Below, one piece after another: positions 1 through 12,523 of a DNA stretch of 64,000 bases (position 1 is the stretch's first letter; the number at the start of each line of letters is the position of its first letter). Under the pieces are notes generated by a model that saw nothing but the letters and a program-made list of their open reading frames with translations, was not told the DNA's origin and did no database searches. Where the stretch lies: NCBI GenBank assembly GCA_018296165.2, contig JACKQL020000075.1:175592-239591 (forward strand). The letters are read 5' to 3'. A program made the translations under genes and the position numbers. Source of the stretch: Termitomyces sp. T153. Lineage: Eukaryota > Basidiomycota > Agaricomycetes > Agaricales > Lyophyllaceae.

Positions 1-2044
1 GATAGGGTCTTTAGCATATTGACTTAAGCTCCCAGTAGGCTAAGACCAACTGCACCTACTCTCAAATGTTGTCAAGCTATTCCCAGCTGTAAAAATTCCA
101 ATCTCTGGCTGCCACCCTAAGCCACCCTACAATTTTGGATAGCAAAATATTCTGGGAAAAGTTGCAGTTCAAGATGAAAGATGAAATAGAAGAGATATGG
201 CATCAAGGACATCTCTTGAGAATTATATGTCAATGTATGTGCACTAGCCCTGGTTTGAAACTTTTACTGCAGGCATCTACCCCATTTCAGCAGCTGACCA
301 GGCAATTCACAATTTTTTCTACCCACTGCATCACAATACTGCATACTAGGAAGGAAGTGATGTCAGAGAACTACTATGGCCAGACCCCTGGATTGTTTTC
401 TTTATTCTGGGACAACTGCTCATTGTAGGCCTCTCTTCTTTGGGCCACAGATACTTTTGACCAAGGGCTATTCTTTGGTTATATTAGTACACAACCACAT
501 GCTGGGAGTCTGGAGATCAAGGCCATCTACAATAGTTTTCTTCCTTTTAATTGAACTTCAGATTTGGTTGTTGCTAGGTGTTTTTGTCCAGAAGCTCTAA
601 AGTCAATTTTCTAAATATTGGCATTGAAAATTCTGATATTTGTTCTCTCTGGATCTCCCTCTGCCAGGTGAGTAGCTAGAGCTCTAGAACTTCTTGTAGA
701 TGCTAAATAGACTTTAGATCTCCTTCTGCCAGTTGTGTGACTAAGCCACAGCTTCTAGAGGTTGCTCTTATAGTGTGCAAGGAACACTTGCTAGTTCAAG
801 TGCTTTTAGAGATTCAACTCCTACTAGGAACCCCCTGCATGTTTCTTTTCTCCTTCTTTTTATATGACCTGTCTAGCTAGCATGCCAAGCACAGCCATTG
901 ATTGGCCATCAGCACATCTTTAGTTTTAGCATTACAGCTCTACTATCAGCATTTTTGGTTTATATTCTGGGCTCTTTGGTATATATGCTTAGGTATGTTC
1001 TCTTGCCTACAGTCTTTGGCTTTACAGGCTTATAGTTTTCTACATAGAGACATATATATGTAGAGTGTCATATAGTACAGCAAAGCACACTTTGTGTAGT
1101 AATTTACATCACTGGCAGAGTCTGCTACACTATAAGTAGAATCTCCATAATGTAATATATTATATGAGTGCTGTGAACACTATACACTGTGCTGTATGAT
1201 ACATATCCAGCAAGGTCCTTTGACCAGGATCTGTAGCTGCTAATATGACTGGGTTTACCTTTTGCAGTGACTAGCCTGTTATGGCCACTAAACACTACAC
1301 TCCACTGATGTCAGCAGACTAGCTATAGGTCTGCCACTGGCTATTTCTTATGACTGGCTGCCACTGTTTATAATAAAATCTACTCTCAAGAATGTATCTG
1401 CCTACCACCAGTAAAAAGCTTCTGAGAAGACCAGGCATGGCCAAAGCTAGTATTATCATTGGCTACAAGCCACTTAAATAGACACATTTGGCCCAGACTC
1501 TCTTCTGGAAATATGGAAAAAGTGATATGAAGATCTATTTTGACTCTAGAATCAACAATGCATCAGAATTCTTTATAAGGAATCAGATTTTTTGGAAGGC
1601 ATCAATCATCTTTAGCAGCCATCAAAATCTCATCAAAGCATCAAATTCTTTGGAAGCTGCAACTTTTTTTTGGCAGTCATACTTTTTTTGGACAGTACAT
1701 GTAATCAATAAAGGCATGTGACCCTATTTTTGAAATTCTTGACTTTCAAGTCCTTTTTCACTCAGCAGTTGCTACTCATTATTATCCACTCATTGCTGTC
1801 TGCTATGCCATGTCTACATCCACTGAGGCCCTTTTCTAACAGCTCTATAATGCTGAGAACTCTGTGTTGGTCTCTGCTTTGAGAGGAAACTTGCCTAATC
1901 TCCAAAGTAGAGTCAAAGAATTAGTGAGCAACCCTACTTGTAGGATAATATGCAACACTCACAAATGGTTTTTAAGAAATCTTTGTGAAAGCAAATTTCC
2001 CAGGCAAAGAACAAACAACTTCTTCTATAGACTAAAAAAAGCTT
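1..2044. other. CpG-depleted AT-rich DNA without recognisable genes
   Basis: I see no open frame with recognisable protein similarity here; the longest frames are under 80 codons. The sequence is AT-rich and I find no CG dinucleotide in it. This matches the flanking transposon relics and suggests old repeat DNA decayed by C-to-T change at methylated CpG. Around 1560-1700 short TTTTTTGG-type runs recur. Confidence 0.6.
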
Positions 2045-3656
2045 CTCCAACAAGGCCTTCTAAATGCTCCTCCAGGGTTTTGGTGTAGATGAGGAAATTG
2101 TGAAGATGCAAACAGCACCTTTTACAATCAGATCATGGAAGATGTCATTTATCATAGTCTAGAAGGTGGCTTGGCTATTTGCAAGACCAAAGAACATCAC
2201 TAGAGGTTTAAAGAGTCCACAATTGGTTCAGAATGCTGGCCTTATTCATCTCCTTCCTTGATGCACACATTGTTGTAGCCCCAATAGACTTCCAACTTGG
2301 TGAAGTTGCATGTGCCTTAAAGGTTGTTGACAAGTTCAGAGATGAGTGGCAACAATTCTTCACCATCATTGCATTCAAGACTTAATAGTACCAAACCAGA
2401 CAAAGAGACCCATCCTTTTTAATGAAAAAAAAAACTGGAGAGGCCATTAAAAACTTAGAGGATTGTATCTATCCAGAGCTAAGATTCTTCTGTAGGAATG
2501 TGTCCAGCTCATCCTGCTCATGAAGTGCAAGCAGATAGGCCTTGTAGCTGGGGGATTCTGCATCTGGTATCAGCTCCATTGCATGATCACACTGCTTGTA
2601 CTCTGGAAGTGACTCAAAGGATGCTTCGAAGAATATGTCCTCAAAATCATAGAGGTGATCAGAAACCATGCTATAAAAAGGCTTGGGCTGAGAATTTGCC
2701 ACAAATTTCCCAGCCAGATATTGAGAAGTGGTCTAGCTGGCCTGGATCTCTGCCACTGTAGGAGAGGGGCACAAGGTCATAGTATAGAACCAATCACCTA
2801 CCTCAATGGCTATGTTTCAAGCACTGGTGGATTCTCCTTTGCATTCATCTTTCTTTTAAGGTTCACACACAACACCTTGAACATCCTTGTAAAGGGCCTC
2901 TTTATGAGAGAATGACAGGGAGGATCTAGGAGGTTGAGATCTGCATAAGGAAGATGCCTAGCATGACAGGTATGCATAGCAGCATACTCACAAATCTTTG
3001 CTCTATGCTCTTTACAGGCTTCTTTAGCACAAAGTCATGCAACAATAAGAACAGCAACTCATCTTCACTTTACCCTTAATCCAGTCAATTTTGTGGTTAT
3101 GTTCTCATGACTAGGTGAACTCCAAGATCATGTCTTGCTTCTCCAAACTAGTGATGGAAAAAGCAGCTCACTCTAAGTAGTATTGGTAACAAAGGACTAA
3201 GTCCACCATAGAACAAATAGAGCCAGCTTCATTGAGTATGCCATCAACATTGTCAATGGGGATAGGACAAGAGAGGAGGTGAATGGTGAGACAATGTTGT
3301 TGCACATAGTCTGTGTCAAGATAGAGGCCTGTTTCCCCACTGTCAAGCAGGGCAACTACACTTTGATCTGCTGGAGTATCTGTCATCTCAATCTCTACCT
3401 ATATCTTCAAAGAGTTGGCAGAAGGGGTGGAAGCAACAATGTAGCAATGGGGAAGATGGTGGTCCTATGCAGGAATCCAGAGGCATGAGTTAGGAAGTGT
3501 GTTCCCAGCTGAGACCTTAGCTGGAAAGAGTGTTTGTACATCTGAGGAGGAGCTTATCATTTTGGCCATAATATCAAGGACAGCAACAGATATATTTGAT
3601 TCTATGAACAGGAGAGCAAAATGATCAACACTAGGTAATGGGGGTGTATAGGTCAT
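2045..3656 (-). mobile_element. Ty3/gypsy retrotransposon remnant (protease and reverse transcriptase pieces)
   Basis: Minus-strand fragments lie in pol order. At 3386-3168 is a retropepsin-like piece with the catalytic motif ALLDSGETG. At 2702-2469 is the stretch that precedes reverse transcriptase in Agaricomycete Ty3 elements (FEDIFFEASFESLPE, then DHAMELIPDAESPSY and HEQDELDTFLQKNLSSG). From about 2440 to 2045 the RT core can still be followed in mixed frames (KKDGSLCLVW, LNAMMVKN, then FLIYTKTLEEHLEG). The YxDD catalytic box just before FLIYT is destroyed, and stops and frameshifts are frequent, so the element is dead. The frame at 3656-3465 may be gag or linker sequence. No flanking LTR pair could be assigned to this fragment. 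Confidence 0.8.
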
Positions 3657-4063
3657 CTGTTGCCTTTTTAAACATCATCCTCCAGCTTCATGGTCACCTC
3701 CAATAGAGTGGCTCAAAAAACTATTCCAATGTTTTATACTTTTTGAAAGATGATATTGGCATGAAGGATTAGAAGTATCTAAAATTCTGGTTAAATCATG
3801 TAAAATACTATGGCATCATAGCCACAAATTGCATCTTATTTTATATAATTCAAATCAAAACTGATGGAGTAATGGCCATTTTAAATATTCACTCATTGGA
3901 ACAGTTTTTTGAGTGTCTCTAATTTTGCAAGCTTATTCCTATTTTGTCAGAAATAAAGAGTAAGTTGCATGTGGAAATATCAACAGAGTCATGTGACCAT
4001 ATTTGGTTATAGTTAGTAGTAGTTCAAGTTGGTTGAATGACATCTTGACCTTCAACCACCATC

Positions 4064-4915
4064 ATGAAAGCTACTTCTTCTGCACAATGCTCTACTGTTG
4101 CTTCTCTTCTTGCTCAAGAGTATTCTCTGTGTCAAATTGAAGCTAAAACTGGTCTAGGTAAGTTTAATATTAGGAGGATTGGTGGAGAGTTGGAGGTGGA
4201 CAAGATAAACCATCCTGAAGACCATCTAGCTAAGCTTATTCTATATGATAAACAGACTATTGTTCAACAAATCTCAGCTGTTGATACAGCTGTTCAGGCC
4301 ACCAATTTTATCAACAACATCATTTCCAACCCTGTCTCTCCTCAGACTGTCTTGAATGTGCTGAAAGAGGAGAGGTATTGGTCTGCTACAAAGAGGAAAG
4401 TTCCTATGCTCAAAGCTAGACATTGGCAACTATGACTTAAATGGGCTCAAGAGCATCAGAACTGAATTGTGGAGGACTGAAAAAGAGTGTTGTGGACAGA
4501 TAAGACAAAGATTAACAGGATTGGGTCTGGTGGGAAGCAGTATGTGTGGAAGCTACAAAGAAAAGGCATTTCAAACTAAACCACTACACCTATTGTGAAA
4601 CATGGAGGAGGAAATAATCTCATGGTATGGGGCTCTATGAGTTGGAATGGAGTAGGAAAGCTGGTAAAAATGCTGGGGATCATGAATGCAGAGCAGTACT
4701 GTAAAAATTTGGATAATGGAGCAAAGGAGAGCTTTGGAACATTGAAGATAAAGGAGGGTGCCCACTACTTTCAACAGAACAATGACCCCAAACACAACTC
4801 CAAGAGGGCTCATAAGTGGTTTGAAGACAACAACTTTGATGTCCCCTAGTGGCTAGCACAACCCCCTGATCTGAAACCTATTGAACACTTCTGGGAGTGC
4901 CTCAAGCATATACCC
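4064..4915 (+). mobile_element. Tc1/mariner-family transposase, inactivated
   Basis: The first frame (4064-4435) has the N-terminal helix-turn-helix of Tc1-like transposases (SLLAQEYSLCQIEAKTGLG). After a TGA at 4433 the DDE domain continues in the same general layout: VLWTDKTKINRIGS holds the first catalytic Asp, then KHGGGNNLMVWGSMSWNGVG, then FQQNNDPKH, and PPDLKPIEHFWECLK holds the Glu. In active relatives the second catalytic Asp is the residue after QQ; here it is Asn, a G-to-A change. Several in-frame stops interrupt the sequence (near 4433, 4463, 4577 and 4848). Terminal inverted repeats were not found with confidence. CpG is absent throughout, as in the surroundings. Confidence 0.85.
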
Positions 4916-5327
4916 TTAACTTGATCTGACAGATTATAACTCATTGCAAACACATCTTGAGGACATAAATAGTTTATAAACAGTTTATTTACCACTTGTT
5001 TACTTTTTTTGTTTAATTTACTCCCAGTTGTAAACAAAAAATAAATAGTTGGAGCCTTAATTGATAGGAGCAGCAATAGAGTATTGTACTGTAGATTGCT
5101 GTTTATCTTCTAAATCCATATCAGGTTCTGTGTCTGCTGATGATGTTCATTGCTGCCTAGCTGCTATGCAGAGACCACAACAACTAGTAGTTTTACAAGT
5201 AAAGTATGAACAGACTACAAAAATGAGGAGTGCATGTCAAGCTAGGTCCTAGAAAGCCCATTTGATACAAGAGAGGTGCTAGGTTGTTAGTGCAAGGTCA
5301 ATGGATGGCAATAGCAAATAAGGAAGG

Positions 5328-6685
5328 TGTCACAACCCACTCTCTAGACTCTGGCACCACTTCCAGTCCTCCCCAATGCTCTGCCAAACTCCCCCAACCC
5401 TTGTCCACCCTCTGCACCCACTCCAGGTAACTCTGACACTTCCTTGGCAAACCCCAACAGCCCCCTGATCAATTCTGATGCCTTCTCCGCAGCTGTTGAC
5501 ACATCCCCTGAATTCCCCAGAACTCCTGAAACTCTCCCCACCACTCCTGACTGTTATGGCCCATTCCCTGGACCCTCACACATTGCCCAACAAACCCCCA
5601 TCCCTTCAAGACCTCCTCTGATGCTCCATCGAACTTCCCCAGCACTCCACGCCTACTCTGGCTAACTCTGATGCATTCTTGGCTAACTTCAACAGCCCCC
5701 TGGCCAACTCCAACGTCCTCCCCACAGCCGCCAGTGCTTCCCCTGGATCTCCTGAGCCCCTAGGACCACTCCCCCGCTGTGCCTGACCCCATTACATATC
5801 ATCAACTCAACACCCTGGTTCCTCTGACTTACCTTGGAGTATCATGATGACCTCAGAACGGACTGCATCAACAATTGATCCCATCAATATATCAATGCAG
5901 CCTGCCCTCTGGTCGTAACTAACACCCATCGACTCCGTCAAGCTCTGCCAAGCCCTGCCACCACAGCTGACATTTCTGGAGCTCTCCAGTAGTCAGTATA
6001 TAAGATGTAGAGTAGCTCTTTGTACTCTAGTCTTGAAATTACCTGCCTTACCTGATGTGTTTCTGATTGTTTCTTCTCATGTTTTGTGTTCTGTGTCTTG
6101 TTTTCCTTATTCTCAGTCTCCTGGTCTTGTCTTGTCTCTATTCCGTTATCATTTTATTATTATTCTGTGTCTCCACCTGAATCTATTCTTGTTCTTGTCT
6201 CTTCTCTGTCTCATTTCATTTGACTCCATCTCATCTTGTTTGATTCCATCTATTGTGTTCAAGTCCTCTCAGCCATAATGCTCTCACAAACTCTGCGATT
6301 ATGATTACAAACCTCCGACACTCTTTCACCAACTCCGGACCTTGCTACATGCTTGGCTCCAAACCCTATCAATCCCCATTGATCCCCCATCAGAACTCCG
6401 GCTCTGCTCCCATCATTTGTGTAGCCTCCGCCTCCTTCGCACCTGCAATACTCACATACAGACTTATGCCTGAACTCTGCCAAGCCCATCCCCCTTCTCC
6501 GCAACTCATCCTCTACTCCTCCAGACCTCCCCGGACTTGCTCGGATCAATTCCCACTAACTATCCTCACAAGTCCCCAGTATTTGGAACACCTCCAAGTG
6601 CCTAGTTGTCAGTGCAGGGAATCACGTCCACCTAGTAAGGACTTGCCCAGTGTAGCTGAGCCCCTGTGGTCAGCGGAACCTGACA
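5328..6685 (+). repeat. LTR-like unit 1 (TG...CA ends, TATA box inside)
   Basis: The unit opens with TGTCACAACCC and closes with GCGGAACCTGACA, the inverted-end pattern of Ty3/gypsy LTRs. A purine-rich tract (AAATAAGGAAGG) immediately precedes it, like a polypurine tract. A TATATAAG box lies at 5997-6004, followed by a CT-rich transcript-leader-like segment. Its right half (about 5990-6685) aligns by eye with the second unit at 6693-7498, including the 3' block AGTGTAGCTGAGCCCC. The left half is longer and made of repeated proline/serine-codon-like CT-rich segments. Open frames across it (e.g. 6253-6852) are probably fortuitous. Confidence 0.65.
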
Positions 6686-6692
6686 CTGACCA

Positions 6693-7498
6693 TGTCACAC
6701 AACCCCAACCCCCCACCCTAATTCCCCCGACCTGCTGGGGAGCACCCGACAACCCTGGAGTGACCTGCTTTCCAGCTGATCCCATCAGAATGTCACCATG
6801 GCCCACTCCACAATTGCACCCAACACCTGTCAACTCCATGCAGCTCTGTTGAGCCCCTCCGCCATATCCTCTACCCTCCAGGGCCCCCTAGTAGTCAGTA
6901 TATAAGTCATAGAGTAACCCCTGGTACTTTAGTCTTGATATTGCATTTACTGGTTTCCTATGTCTCGTTCTTCATCTCATCTCTATTCCTATTTTTAGTT
7001 TCGAATCAATCTCTTTCCTCTGTCTTGTCTTGCCTCGTCTCCATCTCATCTCGACTGTGTATATTTCCTCTGTTCCCCTAAGTTCCTTTCTTCTCCAATG
7101 TCAGCATGAACTCCGCACACATGCTACGACCCAAACATTCTTATGACAACTCTGGACCTCACTTCCTGCTCAGCCCTGGAACCCATCAAGCTGTGGTAAT
7201 CCCCCTTCAAACCCCAGCTCCACTCCCATCAACTGCAAAGTCCTGCTTACCCCGCAGTCTACTTGCACACCCATGAACTTGTTTCTGACGCCTGCCCAAG
7301 TTTGATGTCTAATATACTGGGTCTTAGGCTCCTCCGGACCATTCCAGACTTGCTTGGACTGCCTCCCCTAGTTCCCCTTCACAAGTCCCTTCACTCTGCA
7401 CCAACCCCGGGACGCTAGGTTATAAGTGCAGGGCATCGCATCCACCTAGTAAGGGTTCGCCAGTGTAGCTGAGCCCCCATTGTCAGCGGAACCTGACA
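6693..7498 (+). repeat. LTR-like unit 2, adjacent tandem copy
   Basis: The unit starts TGTCACACAACCCC and ends GCGGAACCTGACA, and carries TATATAAG at 6899-6906. It shares with unit 1 the segment around the TATA box (TAGTCAGTATATAAG) and the 3' segment with ATCCACCTAGTAAGGGTTCGCC. Only seven bases separate it from unit 1, so no internal retrotransposon region lies between them. The shorter part upstream of the TATA box (206 bases against 669) shows the copies differ in U3 length. Confidence 0.65.
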
Positions 7499-8935
7499 GA
7501 AGGGGGAAACTCTGTGGCTAAACCCAACTAGAGTAGAACTTAGGCTCTAAACAAAGGTTGCTAGCAGAACAATGCTAAAGGCTGGCACTAAGAGTAGCAA
7601 AGATAGCAATAAAAGACAATAATGAAACAAAAGTAGCCATAGGTGCTACTGCTAAACATGGAGTGGGCAAAATAGTACCCTAATGTGGTACTGGCTGAGC
7701 AAAACAACAAGGGTGCTAATTCAACAGAGAAATTGCTAGAGCAAAAGAAGAAGCATTAGAGTTGCTAGACTTAGATCTGAAGTCTGGGGCTAATAGCAAG
7801 GTGCAATTCTTTTATGGTAATATAGAAAACATAACAGTATTTATAGTAAGTAAAGGTAATGAAATTAAAAGGTGTCAATAATAGTGAAAAGAGTTAGTAG
7901 CAACATAGGCAAGTCAGGAGGAATGGCTTGTGAAGGTCAATAACCCAAAGTGTAGCTAAGTTCAACACCTAGAATGATAGCCAGTATGCGGGTCACTAGA
8001 GTGGTGCATATTAAGGAAATAAAACCAAATCAAGATATAATGAAAGACTGCAGCAATAATACCAAGAAAGGAAATATTGTTGGGGACTTTGCTAGGAGGG
8101 TGCCAGAGTGCACTAGAGGAAAGTTGGTCAGTGGGCTGAAGGCCTAGATCATGCATGACAAAGTCATGTGACTAATGCATTGCATAAAAACTGGAAATTC
8201 TGGAAGTTGCCAAAACATAAGAAAAGACAGAAATCTGTACTCAGCAAGAATAGGGTCTTATCACCACTATGTTGGATGGATAATAGCTTACCAAAGTGAT
8301 TCTGAGTAGGTTCATCAAGGATTGGACTCAGCTCTTCAAGTTCAGATCCAGCAGGTGTGATCAAGAGGAATATACACCTGTAAAAGGAATGTCAGGTGCT
8401 CCTGAGGCTTCTTAATGTGTTCCCAGATCTAGAATAGATCAAGGCCTTTATCCTCAAAAGTTCAATGCAAATCCATACAACTGCTTGTATCTATTTGTTC
8501 CTTATCTTGATCTTGATCTTATCTATAAGCATCAACCTGACAATACAACCATTTGTATATGTTTGTGCATTCTACTCTCCACTTTTTTGTCAATGGCCTT
8601 TGTTCTGGTCTAGGTAATGGAATTCCTATGGTACATGTAATCATGAACCCATCTCCTTTCATAATCAAACCATCTGAGGGAATTTCCTCTGTTTATGCAA
8701 TGACACATCTGTGTTTCTATGTAACTCTTTTCTTGTCTCAACATATTCAACCCATGCATATCATGATGAATCCCTACTTGTCTCCATAGTCTGGAATTCA
8801 TGTTGCCCCTCATTGGTATATCCTATAATCTTTCTCTACTGAGGTCACAAAAAAGAGCCTGCTTATTGATTGTGTAGGAAAACAAAGACATGGACAGCTT
8901 GGATCAACTCATGTTGTTTTATGTAGATGCAATCT
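7499..8935. other. Decayed repeat DNA right of the LTR units
   Basis: The segment is AT-rich with almost no CpG and no recognisable coding frame. Purine-rich stretches with repeated GCTA/AGCAA motifs at 7500-7800 may be degraded gag or leader sequence of the element that owned the LTRs. The compositional border with normal DNA is at about 8,935, just left of the IML2-like gene. Confidence 0.5.
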
Positions 8936-9061
8936 CGCATTAATATTTGCGTCCAATGATTTTCCTGCCCCTTCAGTACGAAGCAGCTACCTGAATAATT
9001 GCCTGTTTGTACCTCTATTCAAGACAAATGTGAGATTATGCACTGAGCCGATAATCCTCCA

Positions 9062-11937
9062 TCAAATCCCCAACGCTTCCCTCTTAGCCGCAATCTCATC
9101 CCTAAGCATCGACACCCGACTATCCAACCGACTCGACAAATCCACCTCGCTCCTCGCAAGCGCCATCGCCGCTTCCAACTTCTTCCCCGCCGCCTTCGTC
9201 GCCTTATCCCACTCCGTCAACCTCCTAACAGCCTCATGCACCCCCTTTGCGCCACCCTCCCCAAATGCCCCAACACCCGCCTCCATCTCACCGGCCTCAA
9301 CCTCCTTCAAATCTAGCACTGCAAGCTCAAACATCGCCACACCCCCCACCCACGTCGACACCTTAATCTCAGACTGCAACTCACACGCGGCCTTGAGGCT
9401 CTCCCTCGCCGCGGCGTACTCGCCTGCCGTACGCTCACACATACCGATGAGGAGATGCCGTATGGCGTGTTCGTCCGGCGTATCGATGTCTGGAAGCTCG
9501 TTTAGGTTTCCTTCACTCGAGCCGGCTATGAGTCCCTTGGCTCCGTCAGCTATCGAAGAGGATGAGCCGGAGCGGTGAAGATTGGCAGAGAGCGGCATAG
9601 GCTGGAGAGCGTGTGAAAATCCGAACATAGGACGAGGGGCGCGACCTGGTCGTGCTGAGGTTGGGACGACGGGAGAAACTGGAGGGATGGGAGTGGCGGC
9701 ATCTGCGATGGAGAGAGGGCGTGGAGGTGTGAGGGCAGACCATTCTCTGATGTGGGCCCGGGCCAGACGCCTCTCTATCCGTGCATGTGTATTCCAGACT
9801 AAACGAGAGATTGGATAAGTGTAATCCAATTTATCAAGCACTTTCTCTTACAGAGCCCAAGTTCCTCCGCAATACTAATTTTGATCGCCTGTGCCCACAA
9901 CTTCGGATCTCCACCTCTCCGCTTCTGTTTCTCCTGATAAAACGCCACTGATTCCGAAAAATTTCAGTACTCGTCGTCACGCGACATACCCCCCCAAGAC
10001 AGACTCACGTTTCTTCTTGATCAACACCTCCGTAGGTAGATCCTTCCCGCTGATCTTCTTTTTGTCGATCAAGTCAGGAACCACGTCCAAAAGCGCCTGC
10101 GCTTTCGTCGTGTTTCCTAGAGAAATATAGCAGCCTGCAGCCAAGAAGTAATATGTTCCATGACTCCTGTCAGAGAAAGACTCATAAGTGCATGTAGGCC
10201 GGTGAGCACTATTGACGCACCAACTATTAAGCTCAGTGACTTTAATGAACATATCCGCCGCCTCCTGATATCGCCGTTGACCCAACAACGTCCACGCAAG
10301 CTCAAATACCAACTACACAAACCAGTGTCATCAAGCGCGTAAGTGGAACAAGTTTTGTTAGAGAGATACCAACCAGTGTATCAGCCTGTGCGAATGAGTG
10401 TGGACGATCGGGGCGCAGTCCATCACGCAACACCTTTATCGCACCTTCTGGATCATACGACATGCGCATGATCTTTGCCTGTCAATCACGATGTCAGATT
10501 ATAGGTGATTTCTAGGTGAATGTAACGAACGCGATTGAGGATCCATAGAGCACCTTGCGGGAACCGTGCCTCGATGCTGTGTTGGAAAACGCAATCCGTT
10601 AGTCAGAGACGTAGGATGGATGTATTAAAATGTACCTGGTAACGATGGCCTTGTATTGTTTAATGATATGCGCCTCGTCCGCTTGGTATCCAGAAAGGAG
10701 GAGCACGACACCATAATACGTCATCAGCACCAGCCTGAACGGAAAGAGTTTAGGCCCGAAGATAAAGACACAAAACTCAGACAAGAGCACACACCCCGAA
10801 AATACCGAATGCACATCCGACTTTCCTGCTGACACTGCAAGCGCCCTCAGTGCCAATTTACGATCGTATTTAAACCCCAACAGCCCGACTACACCTCTGC
10901 AGCCATTGGTGGCGGCACTGTCAGCACTCCAGCCAAGTTAAAGGTACAAAGGGTGACACTCACTGCACCTTTTTCGGCAACAACGAAAACACCAGATTGA
11001 ACAACCCATACCCAAACGCCGTACCTGAGATAATCAAGTCCTCTATTGGTCCGTCAGGCGGTAGCTCCTCCGCATCGGATGGAGGACTGTTGGTGTTTGA
11101 ATTCGACGATATGGATAAGGAGCTTGAAGTGAAGCGCGAGAAAAATGATTTGGATGTTGAGGACGTGGTTGCGACGGCAGCAGTGGATGATGTATACGAG
11201 GAGAGGGAGGAGTGGAGTGAGAGAGTGGATGATTTGCGCGAAGGTGCGGGTGTGGCGGATGGTGTTGTGTAAGCGTCTAGGCCATTAGGAAATACAGTTT
11301 TGTAAAGTCTGAATGAAATGAGCACGCAGCTGTGAAGATGACAGACTTGGACATACTTTGAGAACTTAGAGTGTGCGCTGTTCAGAGAGTACCTGCGTGA
11401 GTGACGTGAGCTGGCCCTTATGTACAGGCGGAAAAGACGAACATGCACTGAAGATAACCCATGTATGATTCGCTGTGCAAGCAGGGTGAGTGGTAATAGA
11501 TTGAAGACACCGCTAATGCACACCTCAAAGCATTCGTGAGGCCCAGGAGTACCACCGCATCTGCATTGAGGATCTCGAATTCTAACCCTGGCGTAAAGCG
11601 TCGTTTCGCCTGTGACTTGACGACATTTTTCATCTGACGCCTCGACCCCGCTTCAGAAAGACTCAGACATCGAGATGCCTCCGCTAGTAATCCAGTCTAC
11701 TTCGAGATGAGCCATCGAAGACAAGACAGATTGTAGATCAGACGTTACCTCCATACCAAGCGCTGCCTCCATAAATGCACACACGCCTTGTCCAAGAAGA
11801 TGATACGGATCATCTCCCCCTGCGAAATGCTCTTTTGCGTGATAGAGGTCGTTGGAGAAGAGATAGTTGAAACCACGCGTGGCAGATACAAGCAACTCGA
11901 CGTTGCCGGCTTCACTGGGTATTGCTGGCAAGGCCAT
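9062..11937 (-). CDS. IML2: IML2/TTC39-family tetratricopeptide protein
   Basis: This is a minus-strand gene of about 13 exons encoding roughly 740 residues, the usual size of fungal IML2 (inclusion body clearance protein) and close to animal TTC39. Start ATG is at 11937-11935 and stop at 9064-9062. Family landmarks in order: [28 protein letters not shown], a Ser/Thr-rich linker, [115 protein letters not shown], and a C-terminal coiled stretch ending REALGI. Introns such as 9799-9851, 9948-10008, 10167-10220 and 10313-10373 have GT/AG ends and keep the frame. In yeast, IML2 acts in lipid-droplet-linked clearance of protein inclusions; that role here is inferred. No lesion was found. Its 3' end is partly duplicated near 29.5-29.9 kb. 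Confidence 0.88.
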
Positions 11938-12523
11938 TAGAGTCTATAGGATGAATATAATAATGTAGTACAATAGAAGGTAAAGAGAGAAGAGGTTGTT
12001 GATGAAGAAGCTTGGCGGGACGGACAAGAAATCTGTCCGAGATTTTCGATGAATTGAGCTCGGATGTTGGGCGATCATATCGGGCGGTGGCGGTGTTCTT
12101 GACGACTATTTCAGGTTGTACATGTACTTCCAGCGGCAAGGCTCTTTTGGCGCCCGCGGTGCTTTGCATGACCGCAATATGTGTCACAGCTGTACTTCCT
12201 AATCCAATAGTCCTTCCACGACCTTCCTGTCCCTGTCCTCGCACGATGTCCTGTAAGTCTTTTCGTGCTTGCCTGTTACCGATGTCACCGAAGCTATCAG
12301 TCCCCACAGTTTTCGGTGAGGCTTGCGAGGGTTTGGACCCCGCATCTATGTATGTAGCGTTACCGAAAAGCATAAAAATGCTGAGTTTCTCTTTCTTCCC
12401 TTGTAAGTACCAAAGTAGTATATGTCTAATAGTGTATCCAAGTTCCACCATAAAATCAGCATTTCCTCGTGGCCTAGACTCCGTCCGCCACATCCACACA
12501 AATCCTCGACTCCCTCTCTGCAC
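11912..12523 (-). CDS. Hypothetical protein ORF upstream of IML2-like gene
   Basis: The 203-codon minus-strand frame has fairly protein-like composition in its middle ([37 protein letters not shown]). I recognise no family. It overlaps the IML2-like start by 26 bases, and an equally long plus-strand frame (12012-12614) covers the same DNA, so coding status is doubtful. It may be leader or promoter sequence of the IML2-like transcript, or one exon of an unrecognised gene. Confidence 0.25.
   Translation of the reverse strand: MQRGSRGFVWMWRTESRPRGNADFMVELGYTIRHILLWYLQGKKEKLSIFMLFGNATYIDAGSKPSQASPKTVGTDSFGDIGNRQARKDLQDIVRGQGQEGRGRTIGLGSTAVTHIAVMQSTAGAKRALPLEVHVQPEIVVKNTATARYDRPTSELNSSKISDRFLVRPAKLLHQQPLLSLPSIVLHYYIHPIDSNGLASNTQ

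Noticed and set aside
6253..6852. A 199-codon plus-strand open frame
   Set aside because: It runs across the boundary of two LTR-like units, is Pro/Ser-rich from CT-rich DNA and resembles no protein. It is most likely fortuitous.
9030..9578. A 182-codon plus-strand frame over the IML2 3' exon
   Set aside because: It is antisense to a clearly conserved exon, and its Ala/Ser-rich composition follows from the codon bias of the real gene.
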